Source of the DNA: Pseudonocardia kunmingensis
GTDB lineage: Bacteria; Actinomycetota; Actinomycetes; Mycobacteriales; Pseudonocardiaceae
NCBI RefSeq assembly: GCF_006716445.1
Contig: NZ_VFPA01000002.1
Location: forward strand, 558,001 to 622,000
DNA: 64,000 nt
Direction of reading: 5' to 3'
Below, in pieces: positions 34,697 through 43,568 of the stretch. Position 1 is the stretch's first letter, and each line of letters begins with the position of its first letter. The notes beneath the pieces were generated by a model, which saw nothing but the letters and a program-made list of their open reading frames with translations, was not told the DNA's origin and did no database searches. The position numbers and the translations under genes are program-made.

Positions 34697-35833
34697 ATGG
34701 CGATCCCGAAGAAGATCTGGGCCAACTCGGGCGACTCGCACTTCCTGGAGCCGCCGGACCTGTTCGACGAACGGCTGCCCAAGGCGCTGGCCGACCGGAT
34801 GCCGAAGAGCCAGAAGTTCGACGGCTACGAGATCGTGACCGTCGACGGGCAGCAGTTCCGGCGGAACATGCCCAAGCCCGGGAACACCGGCGAGACGATG
34901 AGCGACATCGTGAACAAGCGGGCGCCCGGGGCGAACGACCCCGTGCTGCGGCTGCAGGACCTCGACGAGGAGGGCATCTGGGCGGAGGTCACGTTCCCGT
35001 CCATCGGGATCTGGGCCAGCTCGATCAAGAGCCGGGAGCTGATGGCCTCGGGTGTGGCCGCCCTCAACGACTGGGCCAAGGAATACATCATGGACGCGTC
35101 GCCGCGGCTGCTGCCCACGGCGTCGGTCTCGCTGCTCGACGTGGACGACGCGGTGGCCGAGGTGAGGCGGTGCGCCGCGATGGGCTACCGCGCGGCGTTC
35201 CTGCCGACAGCGGTCCCCCCGGGGCAGAAGCCGTACCACTACATCGACTACTGGAACCCGCTGTGGACCGCGCTCGAGGAGACCAACACCGTCCTCGCGT
35301 TCCACATCGGCACTGAGCCGGTCGACGCGGACAAGGGCTTCGGTCAGGTGTTCCGCGGACCGGGTGGCGCGGTCCTGAACTACACGCAGACCACCTTCGG
35401 TGGCCAGATCTCGACGATGCAGATGATCACGTCGGGTGCCCTGGACCAGCACCCCGACCTGCGGATCCTGGTGTCGGAGGGTGGTGCGACCTGGGGCCCG
35501 TTCCTGGGCGACCGGATGAACGAGGGGTACCGGCAGCACGGGAAGTACGTGCGGCCGCAGCTGTCCAAGCCGCCCAAGCAGTTCCTGTACGAGCAGGTGT
35601 ACGCCTCGTTCCAGCACGACGAGACCGCCGTGGGCGCGATGCAGCACCTCGGGTGGAACAACGTGATGTGGGGGAGTGACTACCCGCATCTCGAGGGCAC
35701 CTACGGCCACACGCAGAAGACGCTGCACGAGCTGTTCGACGACGCCCCGGACGACGTGCGCCGGCGGATCACGGTGGGGGCGTTCCAGGACCTGTTCCCC
35801 GAGGTCGGCGAGCCGCCCGCGGATGAGTACTGA
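34697..35833 (+). CDS. Amidohydrolase-superfamily protein (COG2159 type)
   Basis: 378-aa TIM-barrel metal-dependent hydrolase/decarboxylase-like protein. GDSHFLEPPDLF supplies the first metal His, LAFHIGTEP the next His, LVSEGGATW and VMWGSDYPHLEG the final Asp. COG2159 members include decarboxylases of aromatic acids and hydrolases of cyclic intermediates. ATG 34697 follows GGAGGGAGAGG. Its place behind CoA transferases and an Ltp pair suggests a step on a cyclic or branched acid, but the reaction is unknown. Confidence 0.88.
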   Translation: MAIPKKIWANSGDSHFLEPPDLFDERLPKALADRMPKSQKFDGYEIVTVDGQQFRRNMPKPGNTGETMSDIVNKRAPGANDPVLRLQDLDEEGIWAEVTFPSIGIWASSIKSRELMASGVAALNDWAKEYIMDASPRLLPTASVSLLDVDDAVAEVRRCAAMGYRAAFLPTAVPPGQKPYHYIDYWNPLWTALEETNTVLAFHIGTEPVDADKGFGQVFRGPGGAVLNYTQTTFGGQISTMQMITSGALDQHPDLRILVSEGGATWGPFLGDRMNEGYRQHGKYVRPQLSKPPKQFLYEQVYASFQHDETAVGAMQHLGWNNVMWGSDYPHLEGTYGHTQKTLHELFDDAPDDVRRRITVGAFQDLFPEVGEPPADEY

Positions 35834-35848
35834 GATGAGCACCAGGCG

Positions 35849-36142
35849 ATGAGTGCCGAGGCGGGCAGCTCGATGCAGGAGATCGAGGAGGAGGAAGAGG
35901 TTCTCGGCACGCCCTCGTTCGAGGTCCTCGTCCGGGACGGCGAGCCCATCGTGAGCGGGACGTACTTCATGGCGCCGCCGATCTACATGCGCAAGGCGGA
36001 GTGGGACGCCGCCGATCCCGGCAGGCTCACCGTGCTCGCCTCCGACGGCACCGCGTGGTTCGCCACGGACGTGCCGAAGGAGGGCCGGGTCAACGTCGTC
36101 CTCGAGCCGGTCGAGCCGCACCCGTCGATGGAACTGCCCTGA
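35849..36142 (+). CDS. Small protein of unknown function (97 aa)
   Basis: 97-aa protein with a very acidic N-terminus (MQEIEEEEEVLG) and a compact C-terminal part (FEVLVRDGEPIVSGTYFMAPPIYMRK to VLEPVEPH). No cysteine, signal or membrane segment. It lies 15 bases behind the amidohydrolase and ahead of a terminator, so it is probably the last gene of the operon. I do not recognise the family. Regular GC third positions support coding. Confidence 0.65.
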   Translation: MSAEAGSSMQEIEEEEEVLGTPSFEVLVRDGEPIVSGTYFMAPPIYMRKAEWDAADPGRLTVLASDGTAWFATDVPKEGRVNVVLEPVEPHPSMELP

Positions 36143-36150
36143 CGAGCAGC

Positions 36151-36173
36151 CCCGGTCGCGGGCCGCGACCGGG
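36151..36173 (+). terminator. Intrinsic terminator
   Basis: CCCGGTCGC and GCGACCGGG form a 9-bp perfect stem around GGGCC, followed by CTCTTCTCTT, a pyrimidine tail rich in T. Closes the operon ending at 36142. Confidence 0.8.
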
Positions 36174-36247
36174 CTCTTCTCTTCCGGCAACCTCTCATAT
36201 ATATTACTGATTGACCTAGAGCTGGTGGACCGTGCGGGGGGCTGTCG
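36174..36247 (+). promoter_or_regulatory. Promoter region of the acyl-CoA ligase gene
   Basis: Very A+T-rich CTCATATATATTACTGATTG at 36193-36212. The minus strand reads AGGTCAATCAGTAATAT (36201-36217), a close match to the box at 30400-30416 and similar to those near 26322 and 60948. The ribosome binding site before 36248 is weak (GGGGGG). Confidence 0.5.
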
Positions 36248-37744
36248 ATGAACCTGGCCATGATTCTCGACATGGTGGCCGACGGGATGGGCGATCGTGT
36301 CCTGATCGGTGACCGGACCGAGGGCCTGACCGGAGCCGACATCCGTGAGAAGGCGGCGGCGGGCGCCGCCCACCTCGCTGGGACCGGTGCTGATCGCCTG
36401 GTGTTCCTCGGCGGGAACGGGCCGGCCTTCCCGGTGGCGATGTTCGCCGCCGCGCTTGCCGGCATCCCGTTCCTGCCCGTGAACTACCGCCTGAGCGCAA
36501 AGCAGCTCGACGACGTCCTGAACAGGCAGGAAAACCCGCTCGTCGTCACCGACGCGCCCGAGCGCGCGCCGGGGAGGCGGACGATGGGGATCACGGAGTT
36601 CCTGGCGCTGCCCCCCGCCGAGTCGCCGCGCACCGCCGACGAGGTCGATGCAGACGGGATCGCGGTGCTGTTGATGACGAGCGGGACCACCGCGGCGCCG
36701 AAGAGCGCGGTGCTGCGTCACCGCCACCTCGGGTCCTACATCTTCGGCTCGGTGGAGTACGCCTCGGTGGCCGACACCGATGCGACGCTCGTGTGCGTGC
36801 CGCCCTACCACATCGCCGCGGTCGCGAACGTGCTGTCCAACATCTACTCGGGCCGTCGGGTCGTCTACCTCGACCAGTTCTCGGCCGCCGGCTGGCTCGA
36901 CATCGTCGAGGAGCAGGCGATCACGCACGCGATGGTCGTGCCCACGATGCTCGTGCGGATCGTCGCAGAGCTGCGCGAGCGTGCCGGGACGGCGCCTGCG
37001 AGCCTGCGGTCGCTCTCCTACGGTGGGGCCAAGATCGCTCCCGAGGTGATCGCCGCCGCGCTCCGGCTCTTCCCCGATACGGGGTTCGTCAACGCCTACG
37101 GCCTGACCGAGACAGCCTCGTCGATCGCCGTCCTCGGGCCCGAGGACCACCGTACGGCGGTCGCCAGCGACGACCCCGGGGTCCGTGCCCGTCTCGGATC
37201 GGTCGGGCGGGCGCTGCCCTCGGTCGAGATCGAGGTGCACGACCTGGACGGACTGCCCGCCGCGCCCGGTGAGGTCGGCGACATCGTCGTGCGCGGGCCG
37301 CAGGTGGCGGGCGAGTACGTCGAGGCGGGCAGCCTCGTCGGCGCCGACGGCTGGTTCCCCACCCGGGACCGGGGCTACCTCGACGAGGCGGGCTTCCTCT
37401 ACGTCCAGGGCCGGGCCGACGACACGATCATCCGCGGCGGGGAGAACATCGCACCCGCCGAGATCGAGGACGCGCTGGCGGCTCACGAGTCCGTGCTCGA
37501 ATGCGCGGTGGCGGGGGTGCCGGACCTCGAATGGGGGCAGCGCATCGCGGCGTTCGTCGTGCTCCGTGACGGGCACGAAGGCGACGGGGACGTGCTGCGG
37601 CAGTTCGTCCGTGCCCGGCTCCGGGGGCACAAGACGCCCGACGACGTCGTGTTCCTCGGCGAGCTGCCCACGACGGCCACCGGCAAGATCCTTCGCCGCG
37701 CGCTGGTCGCGATGGTGGGTGAAAAGGATGCCCAGCCCGTCTGA
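36248..37744 (+). CDS. AMP-forming acyl-CoA synthetase (class I adenylate-forming ligase)
   Basis: 498-aa ligase that activates a carboxylic acid via acyl-AMP to its CoA ester. Core motifs: LLMTSGTTAAPKSAVL (ATP P-loop), NAYGLTETASS (A5), RDRGYLDEAGFLYVQGRADDTI (A7-A8) and the C-terminal TATGKILRR with the catalytic Lys. It begins its own transcription unit behind a terminator and a shared-motif promoter. Followed by an aldehyde dehydrogenase 34 bases on, so aldehyde oxidation and acid activation are linked. Substrate not predictable by eye. Confidence 0.92.
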   Translation: MNLAMILDMVADGMGDRVLIGDRTEGLTGADIREKAAAGAAHLAGTGADRLVFLGGNGPAFPVAMFAAALAGIPFLPVNYRLSAKQLDDVLNRQENPLVVTDAPERAPGRRTMGITEFLALPPAESPRTADEVDADGIAVLLMTSGTTAAPKSAVLRHRHLGSYIFGSVEYASVADTDATLVCVPPYHIAAVANVLSNIYSGRRVVYLDQFSAAGWLDIVEEQAITHAMVVPTMLVRIVAELRERAGTAPASLRSLSYGGAKIAPEVIAAALRLFPDTGFVNAYGLTETASSIAVLGPEDHRTAVASDDPGVRARLGSVGRALPSVEIEVHDLDGLPAAPGEVGDIVVRGPQVAGEYVEAGSLVGADGWFPTRDRGYLDEAGFLYVQGRADDTIIRGGENIAPAEIEDALAAHESVLECAVAGVPDLEWGQRIAAFVVLRDGHEGDGDVLRQFVRARLRGHKTPDDVVFLGELPTTATGKILRRALVAMVGEKDAQPV

Positions 37745-37778
37745 GCCCCGGCGGGAGAGACGATCGGATCGGAGAGCG

Positions 37779-39209
37779 ATGCTGTTCATCGACGGGGCCT
37801 GGACCCCCGCGGCCTCGGGGCGCGAGTTCGCATCGCGGGACCCCGCGTCCGGCGAGGTTCTCGGCACGGTCGCGGACGCGGGCCGGGAGGACGCCGTCGC
37901 GGCCGTCGCCGCCGCGCAACGCGCGTTCCGCGCGTGGTCGAAGCAGACGGCCCACCAGCGTTCCGCGGTGCTCCACCGCGCCTGGCAGCTCATGACCGAG
38001 CGCCGCGAGGAGCTCGCCACGTTGATGACCCGCGAGCAGGGCAAGCCCCTGAAGATGGCGCGCAACGAGGTCGGGTACGCCGCGGACTTCCTCCTGTGGT
38101 TCGCGGAGGAGGCCAAGCGCGTCTACGGCGAGACGATCCCGTCCGCTCGCGCCGACCAGCGGTTCATCGTGATGCACCAGCCGGTCGGCGTGGCGGCGAT
38201 GATCACGCCCTGGAACTACCCGATCTCCATGCTGACCCGCAAGATCGCGCCCGCCCTTGCGGCAGGCTGCACGGTCGTGGTCAAGCCGGCCGAGCAGACG
38301 CCCCTCTGTGCGATCGCGACGGTGAAGCTGCTCGAGGAGGCCGGGGTTCCCGCCGGAGTGGTCAACCTCGTGACGTCGTCGGACCCCGGCCCGATCGGGG
38401 ACGTCATGCTCGGCGAGCCGGCGGTCCGCAAGATCAGCTTTACGGGTTCGACCGAGGTGGGCAAGGTCATCGCGGCCCGCGCCGCGGAGCAGATGAAGCG
38501 GGTCTCGCTCGAGCTCGGCGGGCACGCCCCCTTCCTCGTCTTCAACGACGCCGACCCGGTGCACGCCGCGAAGGGCGCCGCCGCGATCAAGCTGCTGAAC
38601 ACGGGGCAGGCCTGCATCTGCCCGAACCGCCTGTTCGTGCAGCGTTCCATCGTCGAGCCGTTCGCCGCGACCCTGCGTGATCGGCTCGAGAAGGTGGTGG
38701 CGGGCCACGGCCTCACCTCCGGCGTCGGCGTCGGCCCACTGATCGACGAGCAGGCCCTCGCCAAGATGCAGCGGCAGGTCGACGACGCGCTCGCGAAGGG
38801 CGCCGAGGTGCTCGCCGGTGGGAAGCGGCTCACCGGCCCCGAGTACGACAAGGGCTGCTTCTGGGAACCGACCGTGTTGCGCGGGGTCACCCCGGACATG
38901 CTCGTCTACCGGGAGGAGACCTTCGGGCCGATCGCGCCCATCGTCGAGTTCGACGACGAGGACGAGGTCCTGGAGATGGCCAACGACACCACCTATGGCC
39001 TGGCGTCCTACGTCTACACGCGCGACCTGAGCCGGGCGTTGCGGACGGCGGAGGCGCTGGACTTCGGGATCATCGGGATCAACGACGTGAACCCGACGTC
39101 GGCTGCCGTGCCGTTCGGCGGGATCAAGGAGAGCGGGCTGGGCCGGGAGGGTGCGCGCCAGGGCATCCACGAGTACCTCGACGAGAAGGTGTGCGGGATC
39201 GCCCTGTGA
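37779..39209 (+). CDS. NAD(P)-dependent aldehyde dehydrogenase (succinate-semialdehyde type)
   Basis: 476-aa aldehyde dehydrogenase. ITPWNYPISMLTRKIAPALAAGCTVVVKPAE forms the cofactor site, SFTGSTEVGK and LELGGHAP give the general-base Glu, and GQACICPNR holds the catalytic Cys; PFGGIKESGLGREG is the C-terminal signature. The GQxC(I)CxNR form is typical of the GabD-like subgroup. ATG 37779 has GGAGAG upstream. It likely oxidises an aldehyde made during the pathway (for example, by an aldolase) to the acid. Confidence 0.92.
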   Translation: MLFIDGAWTPAASGREFASRDPASGEVLGTVADAGREDAVAAVAAAQRAFRAWSKQTAHQRSAVLHRAWQLMTERREELATLMTREQGKPLKMARNEVGYAADFLLWFAEEAKRVYGETIPSARADQRFIVMHQPVGVAAMITPWNYPISMLTRKIAPALAAGCTVVVKPAEQTPLCAIATVKLLEEAGVPAGVVNLVTSSDPGPIGDVMLGEPAVRKISFTGSTEVGKVIAARAAEQMKRVSLELGGHAPFLVFNDADPVHAAKGAAAIKLLNTGQACICPNRLFVQRSIVEPFAATLRDRLEKVVAGHGLTSGVGVGPLIDEQALAKMQRQVDDALAKGAEVLAGGKRLTGPEYDKGCFWEPTVLRGVTPDMLVYREETFGPIAPIVEFDDEDEVLEMANDTTYGLASYVYTRDLSRALRTAEALDFGIIGINDVNPTSAAVPFGGIKESGLGREGARQGIHEYLDEKVCGIAL

Positions 39210-39337
39210 GGCACATCTGAGGCTGCGACCAAGCTGCCGCACCCTGAGCGGCCCAGTTTGTTCATTGCATTCATCTATCTTATTGTGTGGTCATCTCGGA
39301 GGTTCACGGCTGCCGAGGAGGACGGACAGGAGTACCG

Positions 39338-41497
39338 ATGGCGCTGGCATTGACCGACGAACACCGTGAGCTGGCGGACGTTGTTCGCGCGTTCCTCACC
39401 GACCACCAGGCGAGGGCGGTGTCGCGCGGGTTCCTGGACGCCGACGAGACCCTGCCCGAGTACTGGGGGGCGGTCGCGGAGCTCGGCTGGCTCGGGCTGC
39501 ACGTCCCGGTGGAGTACGGAGGGCAGGGCTTCGGAGTGCCCGAGCTCGCCGTCGTACTGGCGGAGTTCGGGCGCGCCGTGGCGCCGGGGCCGCTGCTCTC
39601 GACGACCTGCGCCTCCGCGATCATCGCCGCGACGGGCGGTGACGAGCTGCGCAGCAAGTGCCTGCCCGCCCTCGCCGACGGTTCGCAGACCGGTGCGGTG
39701 GGTCTCGGCGGCGGTCTCACGCGGGGCGCGGACGGCACCGTCAGCGGTGACGCGGGTGCCGTGCTCGGCGCTCACCTGCCTGACGCACTGCTCGTCCTCA
39801 CCGTGGGTGAGGACCTCGTCGCGGTCGCGGCCGACGCCCCGGGCGTCCAGGTCACCGCGTTGCCGGGCATCGACCCCACCCGGCGGTTCGCCGCCGTGCA
39901 CCTCGACGGCGTGACCGTGCCGGACGAGCGCGTCCTGCCGGGCGCGCTGGGCGTCGCGACCCGGACGGTGCGGGCCCTGGCGGCCGTCGAGGCCTCCGGC
40001 ATCGCCCATGCATGCGTCGAGATGGCCACGGAGTACGCCACGGTGCGGGTCCAGTTCGGCCGCACGATCGGCACCTTCCAGGCGGTCAAGCACCACGCCG
40101 CGAACATGCTGGTGGGTGCCGAGCTCGCGACGGCGGTGGCGTGGGACGCCGCGCGAGCGGTCGGTACCGGCCTCGACGAGCAGGCCGCGCTGGCGGCCGC
40201 CGTCGGCGTCACGAGCGCGGTGGAGGCCGCCGTCCGCAATGCGGAGACGAACATCCAGCTCCACGGAGGCATCGGCTTCACGTGGGAGCACGACGCCCAC
40301 CTCTACCTGCGTCGCGCCGCGGGCCTCTCGGCGCTCGTGGCTCCTGCCGCCGCGTTCGAGGACGAGATCGTCACCCTCACGCGGGCGGGAGTGCGCCGCA
40401 GTTACGCGATCGACCTTCCCCCGGAGGCGGAGACCCACCGCGCGGAGGCACGCGCGTTCGTCGAGCGCTTCGCCACCCTCCCGGAGAGCGAGCGGAGGCA
40501 CGCGCTCGTCGACTCCGGCTACCTCGTGCCGCACTGGCCGCTGCCGTGGGGCCGGGCGGCGGGGGCCATCGAGCAGCTGGTCATCGAGGCCGAGTTCGCC
40601 GGAGTCGACCTGCCCGTGCTCGGCATCGGCGGGTGGGTCACCCTCACCCTGGCCCAGCACGGCACGCCCGAGCAGGTCGAGCGCTGGGTGCGGCCCTCGC
40701 TGCTGGGCGACCTGAACTGGTGCCAGCTGTTCAGCGAGCCCGGCGCGGGCTCGGACGCCGCGGCGGTGTCCACCCGCGGGGTCCGCGTGGACGGCGGGTG
40801 GATCGTCAACGGCCAGAAGGTCTGGACCAGCGGCGCCCAGCACTGCAACCGCGGGTTCGCCACGGTGCGCACCGATCCCGATGCTCGGAAGCACCGCGGC
40901 ATCACCATGATGGCGATCGACATGACCGCCCCGGGCGTCGAGGTCCGCCCCCTGCGCGAGATCACCGGCGAGTCGCTGTTCAACGAGGTCTTCTTCGACG
41001 ACGTCTTCGTGCCCGACGCCGACGTGGTCGGCGGCGTGCACCAGGGGTGGGCGGTCGCCAGGGCCACGCTCGGCAACGAGCGGGTCACCATCGGCGGCGG
41101 CAGCCGGCAGGGCCTGTCGGCGTCCGACCTGTTCGACCTGCAGGCGCGGTGTGCCCCCGGCGACGACGCGCTCGCCCGCGAGATCGCCCGCCTTGTCGCG
41201 GAGGAGCAGGCGATGCGCCTGCTCAACCTGCGCCAAGCCGTGCGCGCGGTGGTGGGCGGCCCGCCCGGGCCGGAAGGCAACATCACCAAGCTGCTCTCCG
41301 CGGAGCATGCCCAGCGGGTCAGCGAGCTCGGCCGCCGCATCGCCGCTCGGGCCATCGTGGCGGCCGGCGAGACCGACTACCTGTTCGCCTATCTGTTCGA
41401 CCGGTGCCTGACGATCGCGGGCGGCACGTCCGAGATCGGACGCAACGTCATCGCCGAGCGACTGCTCGGCCTGCCCCGCGATCCGCTCGTCGCCTGA
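39338..41497 (+). CDS. Fused double acyl-CoA dehydrogenase
   Basis: 719-aa protein with two acyl-CoA dehydrogenase units in one chain. Residues about 1-345 are the C-terminal-motif type (QFGRTIGTFQAVKHHAANM, QLHGGIGFTWEHDAHLYLRR); residues about 360-719 are the middle-domain-motif type (LFSEPGAGSDAAAVSTRG, VNGQKVWTSG, AGGTSEIGRNVIAERLLGLP). Elsewhere in this window the same two types are separate neighbouring genes, so this is a natural fusion of a heteromeric enzyme. ATG 39338 with GACAGGAG upstream. Upstream A+T-rich DNA (39260-39290) probably holds its promoter. Confidence 0.92.
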   Translation: MALALTDEHRELADVVRAFLTDHQARAVSRGFLDADETLPEYWGAVAELGWLGLHVPVEYGGQGFGVPELAVVLAEFGRAVAPGPLLSTTCASAIIAATGGDELRSKCLPALADGSQTGAVGLGGGLTRGADGTVSGDAGAVLGAHLPDALLVLTVGEDLVAVAADAPGVQVTALPGIDPTRRFAAVHLDGVTVPDERVLPGALGVATRTVRALAAVEASGIAHACVEMATEYATVRVQFGRTIGTFQAVKHHAANMLVGAELATAVAWDAARAVGTGLDEQAALAAAVGVTSAVEAAVRNAETNIQLHGGIGFTWEHDAHLYLRRAAGLSALVAPAAAFEDEIVTLTRAGVRRSYAIDLPPEAETHRAEARAFVERFATLPESERRHALVDSGYLVPHWPLPWGRAAGAIEQLVIEAEFAGVDLPVLGIGGWVTLTLAQHGTPEQVERWVRPSLLGDLNWCQLFSEPGAGSDAAAVSTRGVRVDGGWIVNGQKVWTSGAQHCNRGFATVRTDPDARKHRGITMMAIDMTAPGVEVRPLREITGESLFNEVFFDDVFVPDADVVGGVHQGWAVARATLGNERVTIGGGSRQGLSASDLFDLQARCAPGDDALAREIARLVAEEQAMRLLNLRQAVRAVVGGPPGPEGNITKLLSAEHAQRVSELGRRIAARAIVAAGETDYLFAYLFDRCLTIAGGTSEIGRNVIAERLLGLPRDPLVA

Positions 41498-41546
41498 CGT
41501 CGTGCGACGAGCCCGTGAGCTGGACCACCCGTAGGAAGGGATCGAG

Positions 41547-42314
41547 ATGGAGCTGAACGGAGCGTCGGCGCTCGTCACCGGCGGAGCAGGCGGGTTCGGT
41601 GAGGCCACCGTCCGCCGCCTCGTCAAGGCCGGCGCGCAGGTCGTGGTCGCCGACATGGCGGAGGACAAGGGCAAGGCGCTCGAGGACGCACTGGGCAGCG
41701 CCGTCCGCTTCGTGCCCACCGACGTCACCGACGAGGCCTCGGTCGACAACGCCATCGCCGCCGCGACCGAGCTCGGTCCGCTGCGCGCCACGGTCGTCGT
41801 GCACGGCGGCCCGGCGGCCGGCAAGCGGATCGTGAACCGGAAGGGTGAGCCCTATCCGGTCGAGACGTTCCGCCGCACGGTCGAGATCTTCCTGACCGGC
41901 ACCTACCACGTGCTGAGCAAGGCCGCGGCGGCGATGTCGAAGAACGAACCGCTCGACTCCGGTCAGCGCGGCGTGGTGATCACGACGGCGAGCATCGCGG
42001 GCTTCGAGGGCCAGGTCGGCCAGAGCGACTACTCGGCCGCCAAGGGTGGGGTCATCGGTCTGACCCTGACTGCTGCGCGCGACCTCGCGCCCGTCGGCGT
42101 CCGGGTGATGTGCATCGCGCCCGGCACGTTCTTCACTCCCGCCTACCGGATGTCGGAGGAGGAGGCCCAGGCCAAGTGGGGTCCGGGCGTTCCCAACCCG
42201 AAGCGGATGGGCCATGCGGACGAGTACGCCAAGCTCGCACTGCAGATCGTCGACAACGACTACCTCAACGGCGAGACGATCCGCATCGACGGGGCGCTGC
42301 GTTTCAACATCTGA
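41547..42314 (+). CDS. Short-chain dehydrogenase (3-hydroxyacyl-CoA dehydrogenase type II-like)
   Basis: 255-aa SDR. NAD binding TGGAGGFG, catalytic Ser in TTASIAGFEGQ, and YSAAK with the Tyr and Lys. The pattern VVVHGGPAAGKRI, KNEPLDSGQRGVVI and the C-terminal ETIRIDGALRF resembles 17-beta-HSD10, which oxidises branched 3-hydroxyacyl-CoAs. Follows the fused dehydrogenase gene after 49 bases with GGAAGGGA as ribosome binding site, giving dehydrogenation and re-oxidation steps in one unit. Confidence 0.9.
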   Translation: MELNGASALVTGGAGGFGEATVRRLVKAGAQVVVADMAEDKGKALEDALGSAVRFVPTDVTDEASVDNAIAAATELGPLRATVVVHGGPAAGKRIVNRKGEPYPVETFRRTVEIFLTGTYHVLSKAAAAMSKNEPLDSGQRGVVITTASIAGFEGQVGQSDYSAAKGGVIGLTLTAARDLAPVGVRVMCIAPGTFFTPAYRMSEEEAQAKWGPGVPNPKRMGHADEYAKLALQIVDNDYLNGETIRIDGALRFNI

Positions 42315-42416
42315 CAGGTGGTCCGTCCGCGCCGCCGGGACCCTCCTGAGCCGCCGGTGACCTCGCCACCCGACGGGGGGAGGAGATCTCAGTCATGCAC
42401 CGCATTGCTGTCCGGG

Positions 42417-43448
42417 TCAGGTGCTCTGTCGTGCCATCGCTTCGACTCCCGCGAGGGAGCGCAACAGGTCGTTGAGGTGGGTACAGGTCGGCGTCCCGCG
42501 CAGCTCGCTCCGCACGTGGCCGGCGACCTCCGACACGGGTGTCCCGCTGATACGGGCCGCACTGGCCGCGGCGACCGGGCACTCGGGCCAGGGCAGAACC
42601 CGGGGAGTGGCGTGCACGTCGCCCAGTACCAGTGCCTCACTCGCGGTCCCTCCGATCAGGTGCCGCTCCCGCGTCAGATCGGCGTGCAGCTCGTACTCGT
42701 GCACGACGCTCTCGCCGTCGTCGGGGTCGACGTAGGTGTCGCGGAACATCGCCTCGACCGCACACCCGCGGTCCCGCTCGCCCAGCACGAGGTCGATGCG
42801 ACGGCGCCTGCGCATGGCGAGGGGCGCGAGCGGCTGGGTCGGGTGCCAGGACAGGGGGTCGTCCGGCCGGTCCAGGACGGGAGCGGGCGGGCCGAGGCGC
42901 AGCGGCATCCGTTCCCCTCGACGCAGCGACGCGACCATCACGCCGTCGTCGCGCCAGCCGGAGCACAGATCGACCTTCGGTACGAACGACACCACCTCCG
43001 CGGGGAGCTCCCGGGTCAGCGCCAGCGCGTAGCCCGCGATGAGGACGGCGACCGGCAGATCGTCGAGCAGGAGCGCGAGAACCCCGCCGTGCTCGTCGGG
43101 ATCGAGCGCGCGGTCGGCCGCCGCGCGGAACCCGGACGCGACCGCGAGCCCGAGGAGACGCTCGGTGTCGCAGGCCGGGCTCGTCGTCAGTGCGACGAGG
43201 GCGCGGGACGCATCGAACCGGACCTCGGCGTCGAGCCGCGCCTGCGCGGAGACGGTCCCGACGCCCTCGGCGTCGGTGACGACGTCGCGCGCGACGCCGC
43301 GCACGATCAACGTCGGGTCGGTGAGGCCGCGTGGTCGCAGCATGTCCATGCTGCTCGTCCGGCGTACCGAGAACGGGAGGCGCACCGGGGTGTTCGCTGC
43401 TGGGTCGGCCACCATCCGGAATCCGGTGTCGGCCGCGGGTTGGTCCAT
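42417..43448 (-). CDS. DUF2889-domain protein
   Basis: 343-aa protein of the uncharacterised DUF2889 family: an N-terminal RRTSSMDMLRPRGLTDPT, repeated short beta-rich segments, and the C-terminal GTPTCTHLNDLLRSLAGVEAMA with conserved Cys and His. Function unknown; members often sit near acyl-CoA catabolic genes. The start at 43448 has GAGGA directly abutting the ATG, which is unusual, so the true start may be elsewhere (for example the ATG 11 codons in). Divergent from a CoA transferase gene. Confidence 0.75.
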   Translation of the reverse strand: MDQPAADTGFRMVADPAANTPVRLPFSVRRTSSMDMLRPRGLTDPTLIVRGVARDVVTDAEGVGTVSAQARLDAEVRFDASRALVALTTSPACDTERLLGLAVASGFRAAADRALDPDEHGGVLALLLDDLPVAVLIAGYALALTRELPAEVVSFVPKVDLCSGWRDDGVMVASLRRGERMPLRLGPPAPVLDRPDDPLSWHPTQPLAPLAMRRRRRIDLVLGERDRGCAVEAMFRDTYVDPDDGESVVHEYELHADLTRERHLIGGTASEALVLGDVHATPRVLPWPECPVAAASAARISGTPVSEVAGHVRSELRGTPTCTHLNDLLRSLAGVEAMARQST

Positions 43449-43568
43449 TCCTCGGATCCTACGACGCGATCTCGAGGGAGGACACATGTGTTCGAATGGC
43501 TTACAGTCCGCCTTACCGCAATGTTTTCCGTATCTTGCGTGATCCACGACCTTCGACGAGGAGCGGCC
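43449..43568. promoter_or_regulatory. Divergent region, DUF2889 gene / CoA transferase
   Basis: 120-bp gap with an A+T-richer centre (43490-43550) and no clear palindrome or shared box. GAGGAG before 43569 is the CoA transferase ribosome binding site. Confidence 0.35.

Noticed and set aside
32956..34782. A 608-codon minus-strand frame
   Set aside because: Antisense of the second double CoA transferase; low-complexity composition and no recognisable motif.
34637..38116. A 1159-codon minus-strand frame
   Set aside because: It is the antisense of the amidohydrolase, ligase and aldehyde dehydrogenase genes; it is Arg/His/Asp rich with no domain, as is usual for high-GC shadow frames.
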